DNA of 42,948 bases, taken from contig NZ_CADDIL010000002.1 of assembly GCF_902809815.1 (NCBI RefSeq), positions 167,376 through 210,323 on the forward strand. The letters run 5' to 3'. Source of the stretch: Spiroplasma endosymbiont of Danaus chrysippus. Its GTDB lineage: Bacteria; Bacillota_I; Bacilli_A; Mycoplasmatales; VBWQ01. Under the pieces are notes generated by a model that made no database searches, was not told the DNA's origin, and was given only the letters and a program-made list of their open reading frames with translations. Position 1 is the first letter of the stretch; each line of letters starts with the position of its first letter. Of this stretch, positions 1-8,969 are shown in pieces. A program made the position numbers and the translations under genes.

Positions 1-12
1 AGTGATAAATAA
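1..12 (+). CDS. 3' end of an upstream gene (partial)
   Basis: Only the last codons (Ser-Asp-Lys-stop) could lie in the window. The TAA at 10-12 overlaps the next ATG at 12 by one base, the same TAATG coupling that links the genes that follow, so an upstream member of the same operon is likely. Nothing can be said about its product. Confidence 0.3.
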   Translation, partial: SDK

Positions 13-737
13 TGAATAATTTATATAAAAAAATACTTAAATTACAATTAGAAATTGGTAGTACACCTAAAAATGGTTTTAATAAATTTGGTAATTATAA
101 ATATTGATTATTAAGTGATATTTTTAATAAATTTAAATTATTATGTAAAGAATTAAATATTGTTATTACACATGAAGATATATTAACAACTGATAGAAAA
201 ATTAATTATTTAGATACTAAAGAAGTAGAAATAACTTATTTTAAAAGATATACAATTATTGATTTAGATAATGATAAAGAAAATAAATATTTTGATATAC
301 TTGCTTGTGCTAAAAATACAGATATAGCAAAAGCAAAAGGGAGTGCAGAAACTTATGCTTATAGATATTTTTTAATGAATTTATTATTATTAAGTGAAGA
401 TGAACTTGACCCAGATAATGATAATGTTAATTTAATACAAAATAATAAACCACAAAATAATTATATTAATAATAATATAAAAATACAAAATGAAAAATGA
501 GAACCAAGTGAAAAACAATTAGATTATTTTGAAAAATATATGATTACAAATACAGTTTTATTTGATGAATGTATCAGAGAAGATATGGAAAGATTAAATC
601 CAAGTAATAATAAAGATTTTTTAATATTAATGGGTGAAAATTATTTAAAAACTTTATTTGATAAATTTAAAGAAATTCGTGAAAGATTTAAAAATTTAAA
701 AAATAATAATAAAAATGAGTATAGAAATTATGAATAA
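12..737 (+). CDS. erf: ERF-family single-strand annealing protein
   Basis: 241 aa in code 4, with TGA-Trp codons. ERF proteins are phage or plasmid recombinases that anneal complementary single strands. The diagnostic part is near residues 109-137: a Gly-Ser-Ala-x-Thr-Tyr-Ala-x-Arg-Tyr stretch, a Leu-rich helix, then an acidic DELDPD tail, matching the ERF core (GSxxTYxxRYxL followed by Asp-rich residues). An Asn-rich linker (about 140-165) leads into a charged C-terminal domain. It heads a run of one- to eight-base overlapping genes that includes a RuvC-like resolvase, as in phage early regions. Family recognised from motif recall, not a search. Confidence 0.8.
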
Positions 738-867
738 ATGTAGAACATGTAATAAAAGAATATTTTTAAGTAAAAATTGATGTCTTAAATGTTTAGAAAT
801 AATTGTTAATAATTTATCTGAAAATGTAGAAAATAAATATTTAAATAAAAATAAGGAGAATAAATAA
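730..867 (+). CDS. small zinc-ribbon-like protein, phage module
   Basis: 45 aa. Two CxxC knuckles (CRTC near residue 4 and CLKC near residue 18, the latter after a TGA-coded Trp) suggest one bound zinc. The ATG lies inside the 3' end of the ERF gene and the stop overlaps the next ATG (TAATG), so it is translationally coupled. A purine-rich AAGGAG just before the stop serves the next gene. Function unknown; a small nucleic-acid-binding or host-targeting protein is possible. Confidence 0.6.
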
Positions 868-995
868 TGAATAAAGAAAAATTAATTAAAAAATTAGATG
901 AATATTTAAAACTTACTGGTGATAATTGATGAGCAAAAGCAGCATTTATTAGTATTATAGATTCTATAAAAAAGGGTGAATTTGATAATGAATAA
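867..995 (+). CDS. small hypothetical protein, phage module
   Basis: 42 aa, reading through two consecutive TGA (Trp-Trp) near residue 21. Its first residues (MNKEKLI) are the same as those of the next gene and of the small gene at 10492-10608, suggesting a recurrent short N-terminal helix or an old duplication of start regions. Preceded by AAGGAG. It overlaps the next gene by eight bases. No domain recognised. Confidence 0.5.
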
Positions 996-1155
996 AGAAA
1001 AATTAATTAACGCACTGCGTGATAGATATAAATTATTGTGGGATAAAATTACTCAATCAACAAATAGTGATAAGATTTTATATTTACAAGCAAAATTATT
1101 TGAAGTAGAAGATTGAATTGAAAAAATAGAAAATGGAGACTTTGATAATGACTAA
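988..1155 (+). CDS. small helical hypothetical protein, phage module
   Basis: 55 aa, charged and likely all-helical, one TGA-Trp near residue 43. Begins MNKEKLI like its upstream neighbour. The C-terminal ends of the two genes are also alike (K-x-G-[ED]-F-D-N), so the pair may be diverged tandem duplicates. It overlaps the RuvC-like gene by eight bases. Function unknown. Confidence 0.5.
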
Positions 1156-1717
1156 TTATTTACTTTCAATTGACCCAAGTATAAAAAATACTGGATTTAC
1201 TTTATGAGAAAAGAAAATATATTGTGATACATATAAATATATATGAAAACCAATATTAATTAGTAGTTGTAGTTTTAAAAAAAATGGTGTTGATAATTTT
1301 AATAGAGATATGCATTATGTTGTATATGGAACTTTAGAATTAAAAGATGAGTTAAATAATTCTAAAAATAATTTTGATTTAATTATTGAACGTGGTACTT
1401 TTCATTCAAAAAATGGAATTGGTTATGAAACACAAGAACATTTACGTGGTTTTATTGCTGGACAATTTAATAAATTAATAACAAAAGATATGTTAATAAG
1501 TCCAAGTGAATGAAAGAAATGATATGTAAAAAATGATAAATATTGTTCTGCTATTACATTTGTAAATGGTATAAATTATAAATGAGATAAAAATATTTCT
1601 TTGTTTATGTGTGAAAATTTAATAAAAAAAAATAATTGAAATATAAAAATATCAAATCATGATGAAGCAGATAGTTTATTAATTGGTTGATATTATTTAA
1701 ATAAGGAGAATAAATAA
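1148..1717 (+). CDS. RuvC-like Holliday junction resolvase (phage type)
   Basis: 189 aa. RNase H-fold resolvases cut four-way junctions with four acidic residues, and candidates for all four are visible: Asp9 in LLSIDPSIKNTGF (the RuvC strand-1 motif), Glu81 in LIIERG, and Asp172 plus Asp175 in HDEADSLLIGW. The DxxD spacing is that of RuvC Asp138/Asp141. Several TGA-Trp codons interrupt it under the standard code. It sits in the operon of the ERF annealing protein, so it probably resolves recombination or replication intermediates of the element. The start ATG overlaps the previous gene by eight bases. Confidence 0.8.
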
Positions 1718-1830
1718 TGAATAAAGATAATTTAAAACCATGTAAACATTATATTTATTATAACGTAGAATATTATTATTTTGGAGAATGTGATATGTGT
1801 GATGAAGAAAAGGAGAATAAAAATGAGTAA
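1717..1830 (+). CDS. tiny Cys/Tyr-rich hypothetical protein
   Basis: 37 aa. One Cys near the start and a CDMC pair near residue 25 could form a small metal site. Starts in a TAATG overlap with the resolvase and ends overlapping the next ATG by eight bases, with AAGGAG inside its 3' end. No family recognised. Confidence 0.45.
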   Translation: MNKDNLKPCKHYIYYNVEYYYFGECDMCDEEKENKNE

Positions 1831-2023
1831 AGAAAAAATAAAAGAATTACATTATACAAAATCATTATGTGATAATTGAGATTGATTTACTGAATGCGAA
1901 GGATGTAATATTGGTATATCTTTACATTGTTTATGTTCTATACATTTAAAATGTAATATGTGTGATGAAATTTGTTCAAAAGATTTTGAATGAAACATAA
2001 AACAAATTAAGGAAGTTAAATAA
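1823..2023 (+). CDS. small Cys-rich (treble-clef-like) protein
   Basis: 66 aa with about nine cysteines and two histidines, several as CxxC (CEGC, CNMC), plus three TGA-Trp codons. The arrangement suggests one or two zinc sites. TAATG overlap with the next gene. It may be a DNA-binding, anti-restriction or anti-defence type accessory protein of the mobile element, but that is only context; no domain recognised. Confidence 0.5.
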
Positions 2024-2232
2024 TGCAAAAACAAAAAAAAGAAAAAGTATTACTTAAATGTATTGTTAAAGATTGTAATAGTAAAGTATTAGTTACTTTA
2101 AAAACTTTAAATATAGAAGATAGTGTAATTCAATTTTTTAATATGTGTTATTTTCATAAAAAACAATTTAAAAATAAAATAAAAGAAATAAAAAATGAAT
2201 GATGATGATATAAAAAAAAAAATAAGGAGTAA
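2023..2232 (+). CDS. small basic hypothetical protein
   Basis: 69 aa, Lys-rich, with Cys-x4-Cys near residue 13 and C-x3-H near residue 42, then three consecutive TGA-Trp codons near its end. The run of Trp and Lys at the C-terminus suggests nucleic-acid contact. Its 3' end carries the AAGGAG for the next gene. Unknown family. Confidence 0.5.
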
Positions 2233-2235
2233 ATA

Positions 2236-2502
2236 ATGATAATGATAAATTGTACAATAGATGAATTTTTAAATAAATGAAAAAAAGAAAAACATTATGA
2301 TGTAAGTGTTGGTCATTTCTCAGTTGATGGAGATTTTACTTTAAATTTTAAAAGTTTGCATATTGATAAAAATAATATTGAAGAATTTGAAGAATTATTA
2401 AATGATTATAATATTAATAGAAAAATTTGAGAAAAAATAGAAAAATGTAAACAATGTCATCATCATAATTCTCAAATAGAAATTGATGATGAAGATGAAT
2501 AA
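2236..2502 (+). CDS. hypothetical protein, last gene of the ERF operon
   Basis: 88 aa. Starts at ATG 2236 after AAGGAGT (a second in-frame ATG lies at 2242). A mixed alpha/beta region is followed by a C-x2-C-His-His-His cluster and an acidic tail, suggesting metal binding near the C-terminus. It closes the collinear overlapping run from position 12; a new promoter begins about 40 bases downstream. No family recognised. Confidence 0.5.
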
Positions 2503-2537
2503 ATTAACTAATTTATCTATATTTAATATAGAAAATA

Positions 2538-2546
2538 TGATATAAT
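2538..2546 (+). promoter_or_regulatory. extended -10 promoter for the 2553-2730 RNA
   Basis: TGATATAAT: a perfect TATAAT at 2541-2546 with a TG one base upstream (extended -10). The -35 region is weak. The expected start is near 2553, at the beginning of the structured segment. Confidence 0.5.
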
Positions 2547-2552
2547 TAATTT

Positions 2553-2730
2553 ATAAAAATAGGTTTCCGTATATTAAATCGTAAGTTAAGAATTCGGTGA
2601 GCGTAATTAACTCTAATGTAATAAATAATGAAATATTTTCCTAATTTTTAAAGAAGATAGCCGTAGAAATAAATTTTAATTTATTTTGTAGAGCGGTGAT
2701 ATATGATGAATTTCATGTCTTCTTTTTTTT
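2553..2730 (+). ncRNA. candidate structured non-coding RNA
   Basis: No open frame is present, yet pairing is extensive: AAAAATAGG (about 2555-2563) can pair with CCTAATTTTT (about 2641-2650); AGTTAA/TTAACT closes an inner arm; AAAGAAGA (2650-2657) pairs with TCTTCTTT (2718-2725), followed by a T run that acts as a terminator. Inside that last arm are CCG...CGG over an AAATAAA/TTTATTT hairpin and an ATGA/TCAT hairpin, giving a multibranched shape. An extended -10 promoter lies just upstream. No tmRNA, RNase P, SRP or T-box signature was recognised. Function unknown; a phage or plasmid regulatory RNA is possible. Confidence 0.45.
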
Positions 2731-2745
2731 ATTTAAATAAATATA

Positions 2746-2774
2746 AAAAAAGTTACCTTATTGGTAACTTTTTA
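2746..2774. terminator. bidirectional terminator hairpin
   Basis: AAAAAGTTACC, loop TTATT, GGTAACTTTTT: a perfect stem with A and T runs on either side, between the plus-strand module and the minus-strand genes. A second small hairpin (TTAGGT/ACCTAA, 2776-2791) and another (CTTAC/GTAAG, about 2832-2845) follow in an otherwise empty stretch up to 2876. Confidence 0.8.
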
Positions 2775-2876
2775 ATTAGGTGCCAACCTAACAACAGAAC
2801 AGTAAGAACTTTTTATTTCATATACTTACATAAGTAAGTCTCTTAATTATACATTATTTAAGATTGTGGGGAAATA

Positions 2877-3041
2877 TTATTTTCAAACAGTGAATGCACC
2901 AATTAAAAGAGCAATAGTTATCAATAAAACTACTATAGCAATTACACTAATAGAAATTAGAAAAAATTTATTATTATAAAGTTTACTAGTAAATTTTTCT
3001 TTTTCAATTTCATGAGTTATAACATTTTTTTTTGTATCCAT
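2877..3041 (-). CDS. small single-span membrane protein
   Basis: 54 aa; residues 1-24 are charged and residues about 26-51 form one long hydrophobic helix rich in Ile, Val and Leu, ending in Val-Trp(TGA)-Lys. A good AAGGAG lies eight bases before ATG 3041. It is downstream of the broken large gene on the same strand. Could be a holin-like or minor virion membrane protein, but no family is recognised. Confidence 0.6.
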
Positions 3042-3092
3042 AATTTACTCCTTGAATATTTTATTTAACTTAATAGTAATATAATATCATAA

Positions 3093-4784
3093 TTATCTTG
3101 AATTTAGTACTATTTTATATATATTTGCTTTAATACTATTAATGTAGATTCTAGCATATGCTTTATTATCTTCGCCAATTTTTTCATTAATATATCACAT
3201 ATTTTCAATTTTTCCTAATGTTGCTTGTAAATAAAAATTTCATTTTAATTTTTTATTAAGAATACAATAATTTAAAAAATTATTATTTTCAAAACTATTA
3301 TCTCATCCATCAATATTACCATTATCTTTTATTTCAAACTTATAACTATTAAAATCATAATGTTTATTAGTTATTCCATATATATTAGCAATACCACTTT
3401 CACTTTCTAAATGGACTAGTTGGTTTTTATTTGGATTATGATTTCAATAACCTAATCTAAAGTTATTGTTTGGTTCGTTATCTTGAAAAATTAAATCTTT
3501 TAATAAAATTTCTTGTAAACCATCATGTTTTTTTGGATTGGCAAATTTTTCTTTAACAGAAAAATCAGTATATCAATCTTTTAAACCAAAACCTTTAATA
3601 AAATTATTATGAATTTCTTGTACTGTTTCAATATCATAATCATAATAAATAGTTATTGATTTATAATATCTTTTTAAATCATTAAAAGACTTAATTAATA
3701 ATGTTGGGTCTAATAATGAATTTAAATCAATTTCATAATTAACTAGTTTATTTGAATTAGCATTTCATCAATTATCTAAATTATCTTTTACTGGAATTGA
3801 ACTTGTATCTGTTAATGGTATATCTTTATAATTTAATTCTACTTTTAAATCTGGATTAATAATAATTGATTTTGCTATATTTTGTGGACTTGGTGGTAAT
3901 ATTTTTGATGGATAACTAAAAGTAGTTTCTTCACTTTCTTCATATTCATCATGATTTAATTTATATAAAGTTGTTCAATTAAAAGCATTACCAGTTAAAT
4001 AACCCATATTATTATAACGAAATTGTGCAACTGATATTTCATTATAATCACCTTGATAAGTAAAAGGATTATCACTATAAAATGTATGTCTTTCTTCACC
4101 TTGATGTAAACTTTGAGTTACAATTGTATCAATAATATAAGCATAATTTGAACCATCAATAACTCCATTACTTGTCGGATTTCATTGACATTCAGTATCT
4201 TCATTAGTTAATGGTGAAGCAATATCTAAAAATTCTGTATCTTCTGCCATTATATATACTTTATCATCTATTATATGATTAAAAATTTCTTTTGTTTTCT
4301 TTTGTGATAAATCAACTGTACTTATTTGTTCTTTTACTTCTAACTTTTTACCAGTTTTAGCATCTCATGGATAAACACTTACTCTATCACTTAATTTCAT
4401 TGTCATAGCAGTTGTTGAAACATGTGAACCTAACATTTTACCTAATGCAAACTCACTTGAATTACTAAATACATTTAAAGGAATAAATCAATTATTATCA
4501 TTATTACCAATAATACTTGATAAATTTGAAGCAAAAAATGCACTCATAAATCCATTAAAAAATGGCATATTTTTATATTGTTGAGAATTTTGAGTAATAA
4601 TAAATCCTACTGGAATACCTAATGTTAAAGCATTTAATAATTTACCTACTAATGGAATTGAACTTAAAGCAAATGGTAATTAAAAGTGTTTGTTTAAATT
4701 TATAAAATTTAATAAATCTAAACCTAAATAGTTAGGAATTTTTATTTTATAAAAGTTAATAAAATCTATATTAAGACTTGACAT
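3093..4784 (-). pseudogene. large phage or element structural-type protein, broken by one TAA
   Basis: From ATG 4784 the frame gives 34 codons, then an ochre codon at 4680-4682, then continues open in the same frame for 528 codons to 3093, with many TGA-Trp. Joined, it would encode about 563 aa. The region after the stop starts with hydrophobic stretches (near 4500-4679) and continues as a beta-rich polar domain with many Asn, Asp and Thr, typical of virion or adhesion proteins. No family recognised. The RBS-like AGGG lies within a short inverted repeat (AACCCTA/TAGGGTT) just before the ATG. One substitution or sequencing error would restore the gene; otherwise only the 34-aa peptide or an internal start is usable. 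Confidence 0.5.
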
Positions 4785-4857
4785 TAACCCTAAATAGGGT
4801 TATAATTTTTATAACAATTAATAATTTATTTTAATTTTATCTTTTATTTAAAGAAAA

Positions 4858-4983
4858 TTAAATTATATCCACATTTGAAATACGTCCTTGATTTTTATCT
4901 CTATTTAGAAAAAAATATTCATCATAATCATGGATTTTTTGAAAATATTTTGCTAAAATATTAGTGATTTCAGATTTTAGAGT
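4858..4983 (-). pseudogene. tyrosine-recombinase-like C-terminal scrap
   Basis: A 41-codon frame ending at TAA 4858. Its pattern (a helix with ILAKYF, then EYFFLNRDKNQGRIS) resembles the segment of XerC/phage integrases where a helix is followed by a YLFxSRKGxxxIS strand and loop. The catalytic HxxR and Tyr parts are missing. If right, it is a relic of the element's integrase. The similarity is short, so this is tentative. Confidence 0.3.
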
Positions 4984-5072
4984 ATAATATATAATATTAA
5001 AGAACGATAAAATAAACTGCAAATTCTATTTACGTTTAAAAGATAACTTTTATTAGTTATCTTTTCTTTTTT
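4983..5072 (+). ncRNA. possible short RNA: promoter plus terminator, no ORF
   Basis: TATAAT at 4983-4988 is followed about 50 bases later by a strong hairpin (AAAAGATAACT / AGTTATCTTTT, 5038-5065) and CTTTTTT. There is no coding frame between them, so a transcript of about 75 nt would be made, or this is a leader attenuator for the gene at 5127. Only promoter and terminator patterns support it. Confidence 0.3.
5038..5072 (+). terminator. rho-independent terminator
   Basis: An 11-bp perfect stem with a short T/A loop and a following T run, upstream of the membrane protein gene at 5127. Confidence 0.75.
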
Positions 5073-5126
5073 AATAAAATAATGTACAATAAAGAAAAAT
5101 ATAAATAGAAAAGGAATTATAAATAT

Positions 5127-5531
5127 ATGCCAACTTGAGCAATTATATCATTAGCCGTTTTAGTATTTGGTAGTATTGTTTTATTTGTACCAATTATGCA
5201 AGGAATAGTTTTATGTAAAAAAAATAAAGTTTTTGGTATTTTTTTATTAACTATTTCATTACCTATTATTGGAACTTTTATAGGATGTATGATTATATAT
5301 AAAAATCAACATCCAGAATTTAAATTCTGAAACAATATAAAAAACAAATTAAAAATTAAAAGAAAAAATAAAAAAATAAAATTTAAAAAAATTAATTTAA
5401 AATTATTAATTGATAAAAATTCTTATTGTCAATTAAAAAAATATTGTTCTGATAATAATATTAATATGTCACAATTAGGACAAAAAAGTTTAGAAAATTT
5501 TATTGAAAAATTAAATAAATTAAAAAAATAG
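5127..5531 (+). CDS. membrane protein with two N-terminal helices and a basic tail
   Basis: 134 aa. Two hydrophobic helices (about residues 4-30 and 36-58) are followed by a Lys/Asn-rich segment (about 65-90) and a C-terminal helical domain with the feel of an Arc/CopG-like or coiled anchor (NMSQLGQKSLENFI). AAGGAA precedes ATG 5127, and TGA-Trp is used at residue 4. The stop codon lies within its own terminator stem. It precedes the terminase genes. Function unknown. Confidence 0.6.
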
Positions 5532-5550
5532 CAGTGTAATGCTATTTTTT
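5523..5550 (+). terminator. terminator overlapping the stop codon
   Basis: AAAAAATAGC / GCTATTTTTT with an 8-base loop: a perfect 10-bp stem whose left arm contains the TAG stop of the preceding gene. The stretch 5551-5700 has an AT-rich promoter-like segment and no gene. Confidence 0.8.
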
Positions 5551-5700
5551 GTTATAATTATATTATAAAAATTAAATAAAAAAATATATGAAGTAATTAA
5601 TAAAGTTAATAAGTTATTGCTACCACCGTCTAACTTAAAGATTATATTAATTATAGCATAATTTTTTTTGTTTTTAAAGCATATCAAAGGAGATTTTTAT

Positions 5701-6096
5701 GTGCAAGAAGAAAAAATAAAAATAAGAACAATTTTTAATGATGCTAAAAAATTAAGAGAATCATTAGGAAATTATTTTATTCATTGTAAAGATTTTGATG
5801 AAATACCTACTAAATTAGGAATGTTAATTTATTTAGATATAACTGAAAATACTTTAAAAAAATGAAAAGAAAAAAAGAGAAATACTTTTTTACAACAAAT
5901 TAATTGAGCGCATTCTCAAATTGAACACTTAAATTTACAAAGATATTTAAAGTCACATGCCGGCAATTCTTCATGATATTTAGAAAGAGCATATGTTAAT
6001 AAATATCATTTATCAACAAAAATTGACATCAAAAATAACGATAATACCACCCCTATAGCAATTAGTTTAGAAAATAAGAGTAAAAATAAATGTTAG
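5701..6096 (+). CDS. terminase small subunit-like protein
   Basis: 131 aa from GTG 5701, chosen because AAAGGAG lies eight bases upstream; an ATG one base earlier in another frame stops at once. The N-terminal half looks like a helix-turn-helix region (IPTKLGMLIYLDITENTLKKW), and the C-terminal half (RYLKSHAGNSSWYLERAY) resembles the oligomerisation region of phage small terminases. Its stop overlaps the ATG of a P-loop protein resembling large terminase, the usual gene pair. Recognised by context and pattern; moderate certainty. Confidence 0.55.
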
Positions 6097-6308
6097 AACA
6101 TTTTGGTTATCTTAATGATATTTTAAAACAAATGTATTATAAAAAACCTTTAACTGTTAAAAGAATTGACCAATTAGGTAGTCGTAAATCTGGTAAAACT
6201 ATTCAAGATTTTGATTTTGAATGTAAAACAACTGTATTACCTAATACAAAAGTTAAAACTTATGTTTTTAGAAATATGAGTGAACAATTATATGATACTT
6301 GAAAACAA
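6090..6308 (+). pseudogene. terminase large subunit, N-terminal fragment
   Basis: About 73 codons before IS3 copy 1. Residues 29-37 (LGSRKSGKT) form a Walker A loop of the GxRxSGKS/T kind used by large terminases, which pump DNA into capsids; a TGA-Trp lies near residue 71. Overlaps the small-subunit gene by seven bases. The ATPase Walker B and nuclease domains are absent from the window, so packaging cannot work from this copy. The sequence on the other side of the insertion sequence is unrelated. Confidence 0.65.
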
Positions 6309-7454
6309 GGTGGTTAGCCCTAAATACTGGACTACTTTTGGATAGACAGTTTTAAATTTTTATTTGTGAAATTGGTGGTTTTAGAAATTTAGAATGTATT
6401 CTTTCGTAATTATAAAACATAATATATTGGTTTACATCATTTATAGCTTCATTGAGAGAAAAATATTGATTTGAACCTTTAGGTAGTCATTCTTGAGATA
6501 AATGAGAAAATCAGTTTTCAGATATTACATTGCCACCAATATCATAAGGTTGTTTTTTGCTTAAAATTATTTGCTTATCAGCAGCTCAATTTGTGATGTC
6601 TTGACAATAAAATTCGTTGGCGTTATCTGAGTGTAAAATAACGTTTTTTACTTGGTTTCAAGAGAATTGTTGATTTATTTTTTCAAGTGCAGGAAGGATT
6701 AAATCTTGATAGGATTTGTTTGAACATGTATTATAGCTTACAATATTATTTGAATAAAAATCAATAATTACAAAAAGATATAATCAACCTTCTTTAGTAT
6801 TTATTTGTTTAGTGTCCATTGATCAAATTTGATTTGAAGAGGTTGTACTTTTATAATCTTTGTTTACTTTATCCATTGTAGGTATTCACTTATTTGGATT
6901 TTTTTTGTTTTTAGGATAGTTATTTTTAGTTTGTTTTAATCCTTGAAGATTGTGATCTTTCATAATTTTTCGCATTTGTTTTGTTGATAATTCTAGATTT
7001 AAAATAATATGTTTGTATTGTTTTAATCATTCTTTAAATGCTGAAAAAATTCGTAAATAGCCATAAATTTGTCCTTTTCTTGTAAAATGAAATTCAAGTA
7101 AAAGTTGGCATAATTCTTGATATTTATGTGTACAATTACTAATTTGATTTTTTTCTTTTTTAATAGGGTTTTGTTTGTTTTTTACAAAATAATATGTTGA
7201 TCGGTTTAGTTGAAGATGTTGGCAAAGATATCTAATTGAATATTGGTTTTTGCTATCATCAATAATTTGAATTTTTTGTTTGATATTTAACTTGTTAATT
7301 ACTAATGCTATTTGTTTAATTTTATCCATTATTAAAAATCCTTTCATGTCAAAATTAGTGTTAATTGTATAACACAATTGTTTTTCGAATACATTCAAGT
7401 TTTTTTTAAATTAATGGTCTAGTAAAAAGGGCTAAGTAGCAAGTAGCAAGTAGC
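6309..7454 (-). mobile_element. IS3-family element, copy 1
   Basis: The core 6314-7435 (1122 bp) is bounded by inverted repeats TTAGCCC...GGGCTAA that extend imperfectly (TTAGCCCTAAATACTGGACCA against TTAGCCCTTTTTACTAGACCA). All copies also share GGTGG on the left and three AAGTAGC heptamers on the right (to 7454), so these may belong to the element. It lies between a terminase fragment and an IS256 fragment; the flanks are unrelated, with no visible target duplication. Confidence 0.9.
6352..7329 (-). CDS. IS3-family (IS150-like) transposase, copy 1
   Basis: 325 aa from ATG 7329, which has AAAGGA upstream; a longer TTG start at 7398 is possible. The N-terminus has an HTH_21-type helix-turn-helix (QYSIRYLCQHLQLNRSTYY). 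Then comes the rve/DDE integrase core: Asp in IWSMDTKQI, Asp in ILHSDNAENE and Glu in ISENWFSHL. TGA-Trp codons occur throughout. No separate OrfA with the usual -1 frameshift window is present, which is unusual for IS3. Apparently intact, so it could be active. Confidence 0.9.
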
Positions 7455-7459
7455 AATTA

Positions 7460-7714
7460 GCATCTCAGAATTCAACATTTTTTCTACCAATCGTTTAGTT
7501 AATTCTTTATATAAGCCTCCCTCTTTAAAAACTGTTGTTAAATCCTCAGTATTTTCTAATAATAAATCTACTGCTTTTGATATTGGATCATTGTTATTAA
7601 GATTATCTTTTTTAGCCATCTGTAACTCACTCTTTCTAGATATATAAATTATATTTACTAGAATTAATTAAACATAGTTATTTTTGTAAGTCACACAGAT
7701 TACTAAACATTCCC
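7460..7714 (-). mobile_element. IS256-family element, 5' fragment (B)
   Basis: Holds the left inverted repeat (GGGAATGTTTAGTAATC, ending at 7714), leader, ATG at 7619 and the first 53 or so transposase codons, then is cut at 7460 by IS3 copy 1. It begins exactly where IS256 copy A loses its 3' end, so B appears inserted in A in the same orientation. Confidence 0.85.
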
Positions 7715-8874
7715 CATTTTTTTGTGATATTTTCAATTGCTAAGTAAAAAATTTTAAAAACTGCCATATCATTAGGAAAAACTTTTTTATTTCTAATAAC
7801 TTTTCGTAATTGGCTATTAACAGATTCAATAGCATTTGTAGTATAAATTACCCTTTTAATTTCTGCTGGATAACTAATAAAAACCATTAAATTTTCTCAA
7901 TTTTTATATCAAGATTTAGCAATTTGTGGATATTGTTTATTTCATTTACTTTCAAATGATTCTAAAGCTTGCATTGCTTGTTCTTCACTACATGCTGTAT
8001 AAATTGGCTTTAAATCGATAACTAGAGACTTTCGATGTTTGTATGAAACATATTTTAAGCTATTTCTAATTTGATGAACTATGCATAATTGATGTTCAGT
8101 TTTAGGATAAACTGATTGTATTGCCTCTGACATGCCTGTTAAATTATCACTACAAGCAATAAGAATATCATTTAAGCCTCGATTTTTCATTTCTGTAAAA
8201 TTATTTAATCAGAATTTAGCACCTTCATTTTCACTAATTCATAAACCTAAAACATCTTTTTTACCTTCTAAATCAACTCCTAAAGCTATATAAACTGATT
8301 TGTTAATAATACGTTTATCCTGACGTACTTTAACTACGATACAATCAAAATAAATGATTGGATAAACACTATCTAATGGACGATTTTGCCATGCTTTGAC
8401 ATCATCAATGACATCATCAGTAATTTGACTAATTACGCTTTCGCTAATATCTGCGCCATCATATAACTCTTGCAACTGCATTCTAATATCTGATAAAGTC
8501 ATACCTTTTGCATATAGTGAAAGAACTTGTTGATCAAAACCATCAAATCTTCTCTGTCTTTTTGTGATTATTACTGGTTCAAAATTACTATTGCGATCTC
8601 TTGGTACATCAATTTCAATTTTACCTTGTTGAGTTATTAATTTTTTTGATGTTGTACCATTACGAACATTGTCATTATTACTGCGTTGATTTCTTTCGTG
8701 TCCTAAATAATTTTGCATCTCAGAATTCAACATTTTTTCTACCAATCGTTTAGTTAATTCTTTATATAAGCCTCCCTCTTTAAAAACTGTTGTTAAATCC
8801 TCAGTATTTTCTAATAATAAATCTACTGCTTTTGATATTGGATCATTGTTATTAAGATTATCTTTTTTAGCCAT
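7678..8874 (-). pseudogene. IS256 transposase, C-terminally truncated
   Basis: The frame runs from ATG 8874 through several TGA-Trp codons. About 386 codons match the intact copy, then about 12 residues are read from the end of fragment B before a stop at 7678. The DDE residues (Asp in YFDCIVVK, Asp in ACSDNLTG, Glu in NAIESVNSQ) remain; only about 26 C-terminal residues are replaced. Activity is doubtful without the right end of the element. Confidence 0.8.
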
Positions 8875-8969
8875 CTGTAACTCACTCTTTCTAGATATAT
8901 AAATTATATTTACTAGAATTAATTAAACATAGTTATTTTTGTAAGTCACACAGATTACTAAACATTCCC
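7715..8969 (-). mobile_element. IS256-family element A, 3'-truncated
   Basis: Nearly identical to the complete copy at 34222-35593. The left end (GGGAATG) is at 8969 and the last roughly 117 bp are missing at 7715, where fragment B starts. Its left end interrupts the gene that begins at 9760. Confidence 0.9.

Noticed and set aside
730-2232. Short frames ending at TGA that make many genes look fragmented.
   Set aside because: TGA falls at Trp positions in conserved proteins, so these are whole genes in code 4, not pseudogenes.
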